A stretch of DNA of 64,000 bases. It comes from Prosthecobacter algae. Its GTDB lineage: Bacteria > Verrucomicrobiota > Verrucomicrobiia > Verrucomicrobiales > Verrucomicrobiaceae. A model generated the notes under the pieces. The model saw nothing but the letters and a program-made list of their open reading frames with translations. It made no database searches and had not been told where the DNA came from. The stretch is taken from the NCBI RefSeq assembly GCF_039542385.1, contig NZ_BAABIA010000001.1, positions 310,001-374,000 of the forward strand. The letters are read 5' to 3'. Below, in pieces: positions 16,020-23,109 of the stretch (positions are counted from its first letter, which is position 1; the number at the start of each line of letters is the position of its first letter). A program made the translations under genes and the position numbers.

Positions 16020-17426
16020 CTAGCCCTGTTTGATCCGATGCTGGATCTGCCGCAGCACATACAGGCAGGCCAGAACGGCGGAGGTCATTTGGACCAGGAC
16101 GGTGGCAAGAGCGATGCCCGCGGCCCCCATACTGCGCATGAACAGCCAGTTCAGCCCGGCATTTCCAATCAGGCCGATGACGGAGATCCAGATGATGAAG
16201 TGGGTGGCTTGCATGGCCACCACCACTCGGGAAGCGAGGCTGCCGACGATGTAAAAGGGGATCTGCAAGGCGGCGAAACGCAGCACTTCGGCCACCCGCT
16301 GGGTGTCCACGGCGGTGAAGGAGCCACGTTCAAACAGCAGGCTGATGACCCAGGGGGCGAGCCAGCAGAGCATGAGCACCGCAGGCAGCGCCAGGGCCAA
16401 AATTGCCCCGGCACTGGTGATGAGCTGGTGCTTCACCCCCTGCCAGTCGCGGCGTGCCACCTTGTCCGCAAAATAGGGGAACAGCACATCGCAGGAGGGG
16501 GCCACGGTGACGGCCAGAATGATGCCGCAGACTTTTTCCGTGTAGCCCAATACGGCGACACTGCCTGGAGACAACCAGGCGGCCATGGTTTGATCCACCA
16601 CCACGGAGCTGCTGAAAATGCCACCAGCAAAGAGAAAGTGGGCGGTGTGGCGGAGCACCCTGGCCAGTCTGGGTTCCCACAGTCGCAGGCAATGCAGCCA
16701 AAAACGTCTCTGCCAGGGCAACTGACGGGCCACGGTGATGAGCAGCCAGCCCAGATGGAGCATGGAGCCTATGACAGTGCCGGTGACCAGTGTGGAGACA
16801 TCGGCCGCGCTGCCGGCGTAGAGCAGCAGGCTGATGATGGTCAGCGGCACCAGGGTGGGGGCGCTGGTGGCGATGATGAAGTGTTTGTCCGCCCGCAGCC
16901 AGGCAGAAAGCTGGTAGCTCATGCCAAAGAACACCATGAACGGCAGCAGCTGGCGGAGCAGCCCCACGGCAAGCGCCTGCTTTTCAGGATTGAATCCCCG
17001 GGTGGCCCAACTGATGAAGTAGGGGGCCACGAAGTACACAGCCACGGCCAGGAGCAGGAGGCTCAAAGCATGGAGGCAGGAGCCCTGGACCGCCAGACGC
17101 AGCGCGCGCCGTTTCGTCCGCAGATGAGAAATCTCCGAATATACGGGAAGAAAAGATTCTGGCAGCCCGCCGCCAATGAGGGCGGCGAGAAAGGTGAGAA
17201 GGCCAAAGGAAACCAGGAAGGCATCCAGGGCATCTCCGGTGCCGAACTGCCGGGCGACGGCAGCATCCTTTAAAAAGGAGACGGCCTTGGAGCCGACCGT
17301 GAGCATGGCAACCAGCAGAAAGCCGGAAACAATTCGAGAACCTGCCCCCTGTTGAAGCAGGGAAGAGATACGGGATCTGAGCTGAGAGAGAGAAGGCAAG
17401 CGCGGTACGATAAACACACGCGGCAA
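16020..17426 (-). CDS. murJ: Lipid II flippase MurJ (MviN family)
   Basis: A 468-residue polytopic inner-membrane protein with 12-14 hydrophobic segments. The first helices contain the family signature SKAVSFLKDAAVARQFGTGDALDAFLVSF and GGGLPESFLPVYSE. Later come MAAWLSPGSVAVLGYTEKV and LLFERGSFTAVDTQRVAEVL, matching the MurJ RGxF segment. MurJ flips undecaprenyl-linked peptidoglycan precursor to the periplasm. It is slightly shorter than E. coli MurJ (511 residues). The OmpA-like gene ends 9 bp upstream, so they form one operon. A second MviN for polysaccharide export cannot be excluded. Confidence 0.85.
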   Translation of the reverse strand: MPRVFIVPRLPSLSQLRSRISSLLQQGAGSRIVSGFLLVAMLTVGSKAVSFLKDAAVARQFGTGDALDAFLVSFGLLTFLAALIGGGLPESFLPVYSEISHLRTKRRALRLAVQGSCLHALSLLLLAVAVYFVAPYFISWATRGFNPEKQALAVGLLRQLLPFMVFFGMSYQLSAWLRADKHFIIATSAPTLVPLTIISLLLYAGSAADVSTLVTGTVIGSMLHLGWLLITVARQLPWQRRFWLHCLRLWEPRLARVLRHTAHFLFAGGIFSSSVVVDQTMAAWLSPGSVAVLGYTEKVCGIILAVTVAPSCDVLFPYFADKVARRDWQGVKHQLITSAGAILALALPAVLMLCWLAPWVISLLFERGSFTAVDTQRVAEVLRFAALQIPFYIVGSLASRVVVAMQATHFIIWISVIGLIGNAGLNWLFMRSMGAAGIALATVLVQMTSAVLACLYVLRQIQHRIKQG

Positions 17427-17435
17427 GAGCCGATA

Positions 17436-18926
17436 CTAAAAATCCAGATAGATCTCTGCCCGGCGGTTTTTTGACCGGCCTTCTGGGTCATCGGTGCCAT
17501 CGGCCTTCTGGTTAGGCCCAAGAGGCTGGGCCTTGCCCATGCCGGTGGTGACGATCTGGGCTGCGGCGACACCTAGCCCTGCGAGCCGTTTTTTCACGGA
17601 TTCAGCGCGGGCCTGGGAGAGGGCGAGGTTGTAGTTGTCGGTACCTTTGGCATCCGTATGGCCGGCGATCTGAAGCTTTTTGGAAGGATCTGAATTCAGC
17701 AGGCCAGCGACGATTTCGAGCTGCTTGAGGGCGCGGGGATGCAGCTCGGACTGGTCATATTCAAAATAAAGGGCCAGGGATTCACCGCCTTTAGGGTTGC
17801 TGACGATGGGGGTGTAAGGGACGCCCATCTTGGCAGCGGAGGAGGCAAAGGAACTGAGGATTTCGGACAGGTTCAGCCCCACCACTTTCCAGGGCTGGTC
17901 CACGCCGCTGCGCTGCATTTCGAGGCCAAATTCGGTGGACTGCTGCAGCTTCTGGGACTGCACCTGGGCGATGACCCAGGAGACTTCTGGATTGGCCACG
18001 GTGATGATCAGAGGTTTGGTCGGCTTGAACTCATAGGCACCTTCTTCAAAGACGATGCAGAGTCCGGCGAGGCGTTCCGCTGGCACCTTCTTTTCATCCA
18101 CAAACTTGCGGGCGGCGATGAAATCATGTTTGAGCAGGGCACGCACAAAATCGCTGCCGAACGTGAGGGCATCGGGCATCTCTTCGACGGTGAACAGGGG
18201 TGCTTTGGCAGCGTTCGGCACAGCAGGGGACTTGGGAGCGCGGGCGGTACCACCCGCAGGTGCTGGGGCAGGCGAGACTGAGGCGGCCATGCTGGGTGCA
18301 GGTTCGGGGGTGGCGACCACGGCGCTGCCGAGTTCTTTGGGCAGTTGCAGGCGGGCGATCTTCCAGCCCATCTTATCATCTCGCTCCAGATCCAGTTGCA
18401 GGCGCATGGGTTCCTGGGACCCTGGGAGGGTCAATGGAATGGCCACACGAGTTTTGTTTTCGACGAGGCCGATGAGTTCCACGGCATCCTCCAAGCCCAC
18501 TTTGGCGTGGAGGGATTTGGTCATGCGCTCAAAGACGGCAGCGGCGGCTTTCGCCTGGTCAGGATCTCCGGCGGCGGCGAGTTCGCCTGCCCGGGCAAAG
18601 TCACCGGCGGCGAGGCTGCGAACCATTTCCTTGCCCAGATCGAGCGGACGGGCAAAACCGAAGGTGGGCTTGGCCGTGACAACAGGGGCTGGCTTGGGAG
18701 CGGCTGGGGGAGGAGTGGGCGGTGTCTGCGGAGCCGCGGCAACCACGGTTTTAGCAGCCGGAGCAGCCTCGGCGGCGGCGTCTTTCTTCATGGAAGGCCG
18801 GGTGAAGACAAAAAAGACAACCACGCTTGCCACCAGGGCGAGCAGGACGATCACCACAGGCATGGCACCCCCTGCATGAGGATGTGATAAAACGCGGTGG
18901 GATGTCTTGGATGAAGGGGGACGCAT
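17436..18926 (-). CDS. OmpA-family peptidoglycan-binding membrane protein
   Basis: A 496-residue protein: a cytoplasmic start, one transmembrane helix (MPVVIVLLALVASVVVFFVF, about 22-41), a Pro/Ala-rich linker, two related segments of about 100 residues that look like repeats of a DUF4878-like fold (around 90-200 and 240-360), and a C-terminal OmpA domain (about 375-496). The OmpA domain holds LALYFEYDQSELHP, the diaminopimelate-binding GHTDAKGTDNYNLALSQARA and NRRAEIYL. It should bind peptidoglycan from an inner-membrane anchor. It is the first gene of an operon with murJ, linking it to cell-wall assembly. Confidence 0.83.
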   Translation of the reverse strand: MRPPSSKTSHRVLSHPHAGGAMPVVIVLLALVASVVVFFVFTRPSMKKDAAAEAAPAAKTVVAAAPQTPPTPPPAAPKPAPVVTAKPTFGFARPLDLGKEMVRSLAAGDFARAGELAAAGDPDQAKAAAAVFERMTKSLHAKVGLEDAVELIGLVENKTRVAIPLTLPGSQEPMRLQLDLERDDKMGWKIARLQLPKELGSAVVATPEPAPSMAASVSPAPAPAGGTARAPKSPAVPNAAKAPLFTVEEMPDALTFGSDFVRALLKHDFIAARKFVDEKKVPAERLAGLCIVFEEGAYEFKPTKPLIITVANPEVSWVIAQVQSQKLQQSTEFGLEMQRSGVDQPWKVVGLNLSEILSSFASSAAKMGVPYTPIVSNPKGGESLALYFEYDQSELHPRALKQLEIVAGLLNSDPSKKLQIAGHTDAKGTDNYNLALSQARAESVKKRLAGLGVAAAQIVTTGMGKAQPLGPNQKADGTDDPEGRSKNRRAEIYLDF

Positions 18927-19004
18927 GAGATGGAGCCTGGGAAACCGCAGCAGCTAAGATGCCACGCGATGCCCCCATCCTTCAAGGCGGATTTTTACCG
19001 GCCT

Positions 19005-19475
19005 TCAGTGTGGGCTAGTACGCAGGCTTCCTGTCTCGCCAGCGGGCCAGGCCGCGCCTTGGGCGATCCAGCGTTTGATCACCCGCGTTTCTTCCTGGGT
19101 CAGGCTTTCGCCCACAGGGGGCATGGCCTGTACGGCCGCATGGGCTGTGCCGATGCGGGTGATGAAGGGGCTGGCTTCAGGCTGCCCCGGGACGATGAAG
19201 CCCCGCAATGTTCCGGTGCGCAGGGCTTCCTCCCGGCTGGCCAGGCTGATCTTTCCTGGAAGTGCCTGGCGGTTGTGACAGGCGGCGCATTTGGCCTCAA
19301 GGATGGGTTTGATGTGGGCGACAAAGTTCACCTGGCCCGCCAATGCCTGGCGCAGGGTAGGCTCTGAGAGCACGTTGGTTCCCTGCGGACGGGTTTCGGA
19401 TTCCTCAGGTGTGCCGCAACTTGTGAGGGCGAGCAGGGCCAGCCCAACCAACGATGAAATAAAGCGACTGTGCAT
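19005..19475 (-). CDS. c-type cytochrome-like lipoprotein
   Basis: About 156 residues from the start MHSRFISSLVG (19475). A lipobox (LLALTSCG) and one haem motif, CAACH (in FVAHIKPILEAKCAACHNRQ), are clear. The segment VNFVAHIKPILEAKCAACH is typical of 'planctomycete cytochrome c' (PSCyt1) domains, and a possible Met ligand lies in AMPPVGESLTQEE. It is probably a periplasmic electron carrier or a haem-bearing partner of exported enzymes. The frame to 19511 adds a poor N-terminus. It stands alone between the OmpA operon and the DUF6600 lipoprotein. Confidence 0.82.
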   Translation of the reverse strand: MHSRFISSLVGLALLALTSCGTPEESETRPQGTNVLSEPTLRQALAGQVNFVAHIKPILEAKCAACHNRQALPGKISLASREEALRTGTLRGFIVPGQPEASPFITRIGTAHAAVQAMPPVGESLTQEETRVIKRWIAQGAAWPAGETGSLRTSPH

Positions 19476-19554
19476 AGCCCCCGGTTTATCACGGTCGCTA
19501 CTGCGGGTCAATGCGTCGGTTGGACTGGATTGTCCTTGTGTGCCCCACTATTGC

Positions 19555-22038
19555 TTAGCGTTCGCGGCGGCGACCGTCCTCTTGGCGGCGCGAGCTGTCT
19601 TCCTGGGCTCGGCGCTGGGCGGCCTCCTGCTGTTTTTGCATGGCCTCACGCTGGCGTTCGGCCATCTCCTGCTGCTGGCGGGCGGCGGCTTCCCGGGCTT
19701 TTTCGGCGAGGGCTTCGCGTTGGCGGTTCATCATTTCGGCCTGTTGGGCTGCCTGCTGCTGTTTCTGCATGGCTGCGGCTTCCTGGGCACGACGAACGGC
19801 CTCCTGTTGCTGGGCCATGGCGGCCTCACGCATGCGGGAGGTTTCAGCGTCACGTTGACGGCGGGCCATCTCCGCCTGCTGGGCGGCCTGGGCTTCGTTC
19901 GCCCGCATGGCTTCTCCCTGCTGGCGGCGAATTTCTTCACCGCGCTTTTGCTGCTCCATGATCTGCTGTTTCATGGATTCAGACTCGGCCTGTTTGCGTT
20001 GGAGTTCCTGCTGTTGCTGCATGGCTGCTTCGCGGGCTTTTTCGGTGAGGGCATCCCTCTGGCGGCGGGCCATTTCGCCTTGCTGGGCGGCCTGGGCTTC
20101 ACGTGCCTTCAGGGCCTCGGCCTGTTGGCGAAGGAGGTCCTGTTTCCGCTTTTCCAGGTTGTTGTTTTCCGCCTGTTTGCGGGCGAGTTCCTGCTGCTGG
20201 GCCATGGCGGCCTCGCGGGTGCGGGCACTCTCCGCTTCGCGCTGACGGCGGGCAGCCTCGGCTCCACGGAGTTTTTCTGTCATGTTTTCGCGGCTTTTCG
20301 CGGCATCCTCTTGCTGTTTTTTAAGCTCGGCTTCCCGGCGCTCCAATTCGGCTTTTTGGGCAGCCTCAACATCCATGCCAGGGCGTCCAACACCCTCGCG
20401 ACCCGGCTTTGCATCCGTCGCGCGGTCTGGGGTATTGGGGGTAGTGCCTGGCTGTGTAGGTCGGCCATCCTGGGGCATGCCTGGGCGACCAGCACCGGGG
20501 CGATCCTCACGGTCCCGTCCACGGTCTGGGGTATTGGGGGTGGCTCCTGGCCGTGTAGGCCGGCCTTCCTGGGGCATGTCTGGACGACCAGCACCGGGGC
20601 GATCTTCACGGTCCCTGCCACGATCTGGCACACGGTCAGGCGTGTTGGGCACAGTGCCTGGCAGGGGGATGCCGGGGCGGACTTGAGGCGGCATGTCCGG
20701 GCGCTCTGCACCGGGGCGTGTGCCTGGCTCGCGGTCACGGTCTCTGCCGGGGATCTGAGGTGGCTGCGTGATCACGGCGGGCTGGACGGGTTTTGGTTCA
20801 CGGGCCTGGCGAGAGATGGTGTCACGCAGGCTCTGGCGGCGGTCGTTCGGCACTTCGGTCCAGGCATCCACAATGGAGGGGCGGGTGACTTTGTCGGAAA
20901 TGCGAGGTGGCTTGCCGGGTCGGCCTGGGCGGCCAGAAGGCAGCGGGGCGGGTATGAGAGGACGCACGGCATCGCGGTCGCGTTCAGCGCGGTCAAGAAG
21001 GGGACGTTCCAGAGTCCGGGCGATGCGCACAGGGGCCACGGGGACACGCCCGCCAAAACGTTCCTCCAGCCAGCGGCGATCCGGACCCCCGCGATGAACG
21101 AAGAAATTCGTCTGCTGCTGGTTGATGCGGACGATGTTGGTCAAGTTCACCGTCTGCTGGAAAATGTTGGTGATGTTCGTGATGGAGAGGCAGACGTTCA
21201 CATAGCTGTTGCGGCCAAAGTTGGACGACTGGATGAAGACGTAGCTGCTCGGGGAGAGGCCGTAATTCACGTCGCAATCATAACCGATGCTGGTGTAGCC
21301 ACGCCGACGTTCAGGGGGCAGGGGAGCCCAGCCGACACAATCGGCCCCAGAGCGCCAGGAAACCCAGGCGGGTGCCCATTCACGTCCAGGGACCCAGACC
21401 CAGCCATGGCGGGCGATGCGCACCCAGCGGCCATAGTGGTAGCAGGCCCAGCCGAAAGGCTCGGGCGTATCCCAGGCCCAGCCTTGGTCGCTCCACACCC
21501 AGCGGCCATCTACATAAGGACGCCATGCGGAGCGTGAGGCGAGACGAGGCTGCCAGGCATAACCGTAACCTTCGACATCCAGCCACTCGCCATGGGGGGC
21601 CAGTTCTTCATAAAACATGGAGTAGTCGGCATCTGGATCTGTCCAGGCTTGGCCACCAGGTTCAGGGGCCGGGGGGACGTAAGGGGCAGGTAATGGAGTG
21701 GAGGCCAGTTGGTCGCGCAGTTCCTCGCTCTTCATGCGCGCTGCCTCAGCATCGGCCTGGAGCCGCTCATTTTCCTTTTGGATGGCGTCCAACTTGGCCT
21801 GGAGCTCAGCGTTTTCCTTTTCCTGGATGCTGCGTTGCAGGTCGGCGAGTTGCTGCTGCAATTCGGCACTGCGGGCCTGCATGTCAGCGGCCTGCTGTTC
21901 GTAGGCAGCCTGGGCTTGCTCCAATTTCAGCCGGGCTTCGTCAGCAGCGGCATTGTCCTGGGGGGCGGCAGGCGGGTTGCAACTGACGAGTGCCAGGGAA
22001 AAGAGCGCCGCGGCGCCCAGGGGAGTGATCGGTTTCAT
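19555..22038 (-). CDS. Very long DUF6600-type lipoprotein with Pro/Arg repeats and coiled-coil tail
   Basis: An 827-residue protein. Parts in order: lipobox LALVSC (Cys20); a coiled coil of about 75 residues rich in Ala/Gln/Glu; a Trp-rich DUF6600-like domain (about 135-255: APHGEWLDVEGYGYAWQP, RWVWSDQGWAWDTPEPFGWA, HGWVWVPGREWAPAWVSW); an Asn/Thr-rich stretch; a Pro/Arg/Asp repeat region (about 430-540, see the repeat entry); and a C-terminal Gln/Ala/Arg/Glu coiled coil of about 270 residues with very few hydrophobics. DUF6600 proteins are exported and of unknown role. The long tail could span the periplasm or bind polyanions. Homology searches will need low-complexity masking. Confidence 0.78.
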   Translation of the reverse strand: MKPITPLGAAALFSLALVSCNPPAAPQDNAAADEARLKLEQAQAAYEQQAADMQARSAELQQQLADLQRSIQEKENAELQAKLDAIQKENERLQADAEAARMKSEELRDQLASTPLPAPYVPPAPEPGGQAWTDPDADYSMFYEELAPHGEWLDVEGYGYAWQPRLASRSAWRPYVDGRWVWSDQGWAWDTPEPFGWACYHYGRWVRIARHGWVWVPGREWAPAWVSWRSGADCVGWAPLPPERRRGYTSIGYDCDVNYGLSPSSYVFIQSSNFGRNSYVNVCLSITNITNIFQQTVNLTNIVRINQQQTNFFVHRGGPDRRWLEERFGGRVPVAPVRIARTLERPLLDRAERDRDAVRPLIPAPLPSGRPGRPGKPPRISDKVTRPSIVDAWTEVPNDRRQSLRDTISRQAREPKPVQPAVITQPPQIPGRDRDREPGTRPGAERPDMPPQVRPGIPLPGTVPNTPDRVPDRGRDREDRPGAGRPDMPQEGRPTRPGATPNTPDRGRDREDRPGAGRPGMPQDGRPTQPGTTPNTPDRATDAKPGREGVGRPGMDVEAAQKAELERREAELKKQQEDAAKSRENMTEKLRGAEAARRQREAESARTREAAMAQQQELARKQAENNNLEKRKQDLLRQQAEALKAREAQAAQQGEMARRQRDALTEKAREAAMQQQQELQRKQAESESMKQQIMEQQKRGEEIRRQQGEAMRANEAQAAQQAEMARRQRDAETSRMREAAMAQQQEAVRRAQEAAAMQKQQQAAQQAEMMNRQREALAEKAREAAARQQQEMAERQREAMQKQQEAAQRRAQEDSSRRQEDGRRRER
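20424..20740 (-). repeat. 99-bp coding tandem repeat
   Basis: Three tandem units inside the DUF6600 lipoprotein. The anchor ggtctggggtattgggggt occurs at 20424 and again 99 bp later at 20523; a diverged copy begins near 20634. Each unit encodes about 33 residues of the pattern DRGRDREDRPGAGRP...MPQ.GRP...PNTP. The first two are nearly identical; the third is diverged and 12 bp out of register. Confidence 0.85.
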
Positions 22039-22146
22039 AGCGGTTGATAGACCTGAGCTTCGACGAGAATGCCTCTTTTCTTGTTCAGGAACAATGCAGA
22101 AATGTGCAATGTATGACCTACGCGCTTTGCCCCATTTTTGCCAACT

Positions 22147-23103
22147 GTGAACCTACCTTTGCCCATTTCCCCAAGCTTTGCCTCCGGGCCTGCCTTGCTG
22201 GCGATCTCAGGTGGGCGGGATTCGGTGGCGTTGCTGCACCTGCTGGTGAGTGCTGGGCAAAAGGGATTGGTGCTCTGTCATTTGAACCACGGTCTGCGCG
22301 GTCGTGAGTCTGGGCAGGATGCGGCTTTTGTGCGTCGTCTGGGTCGGAAGTATGGCCTGCCTTGTGAGATTGAAAAAACACCAGTGTCTGAACAGGCTAG
22401 GACGCAAAAGGTCTCCATCGAGACTGCTGCCAGAATGGCACGGTATGATTTTCTGCATCGCATGGCGCTGCGGCATGGGGCTGAGTGCATTTACCTGGCG
22501 CATCATGCGGATGATCAGGCGGAGACCATCCTGGCAAATCTTTGCCGCGGCACGGGGATCAGCGGACTGAAGGGCATGGTGGCAGAGACGGCCACAGCGC
22601 CGGTTCTCTGCCGACCTTTGCTGGAAATGCCGCGTGCAGAGATTGAAGCCTACGTGAAGGCGCATGGGCTGGCCTACCGGGAAGATTCTAGCAATCTGAG
22701 TCCGGCGCACCGGCGCAACCGGCTGCGGCATGAGGTGCTGCCTTTGCTGAATGAAGTCTATGCGCGGGAGGTTACGCCACTCATTGTGCGCCTGGGCAGG
22801 CAGGCGGCGAGGGATGAGGACTGCCTGCAGCAGCAGGCGCGGGAATTCATTCAGCAGGAGGGGGTGATTGCGCAGGATGGCCGCCTGTTGTTGTCCACCA
22901 AGCTGCGCTCTTTGCACCCGGCGGTTTTGTCGAGGATTTTACACTTTTGGTTAGGTGGGCTGGCGGTTCCTGGCGTGGATGCGGATCTTTTGGATGACGC
23001 GCTGGCCATGCTGCGTCCGGGCGGGCCGGCTAAGATCAACCTCCAAGGGGGACGGCATCTACGCCGGAAGGCGGGTTGCCTTTGGGTGACAGAAGCGGTG
23101 TGA
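22147..23103 (+). CDS. tilS: tRNA(Ile)-lysidine synthetase
   Basis: About 318 residues. The PP-loop ATP pyrophosphatase motif is LLAISGGRDSVALLHLL near the N-terminus, followed by LCHLNHGLRG, ARYDFLHR, and YLAHHADDQAETILANLCRGTG, all diagnostic of TilS. It makes lysidine at C34 of tRNA-Ile (CAU), allowing AUA decoding. It is of short type, without a large C-terminal domain. No ATG fits: the start is GTG 22147 or TTG 22138. It converges with the kinase gene, 6 bp between stops. Confidence 0.9.
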   Translation: MNLPLPISPSFASGPALLAISGGRDSVALLHLLVSAGQKGLVLCHLNHGLRGRESGQDAAFVRRLGRKYGLPCEIEKTPVSEQARTQKVSIETAARMARYDFLHRMALRHGAECIYLAHHADDQAETILANLCRGTGISGLKGMVAETATAPVLCRPLLEMPRAEIEAYVKAHGLAYREDSSNLSPAHRRNRLRHEVLPLLNEVYAREVTPLIVRLGRQAARDEDCLQQQAREFIQQEGVIAQDGRLLLSTKLRSLHPAVLSRILHFWLGGLAVPGVDADLLDDALAMLRPGGPAKINLQGGRHLRRKAGCLWVTEAV

Positions 23104-23109
23104 AGAGGG

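Noticed and set aside
15960..17273. Plus-strand open frame of 437 codons opposite murJ
   Set aside because: Gly/His/Gln-rich composition is typical of antisense to a hydrophobic membrane protein.
19291..21537. Long plus-strand open frame (748 codons) opposite the DUF6600 lipoprotein
   Set aside because: Shadow of the biased codon use on the minus strand; no domain, and composition mirrors the Q/A/R repeats of the real gene.
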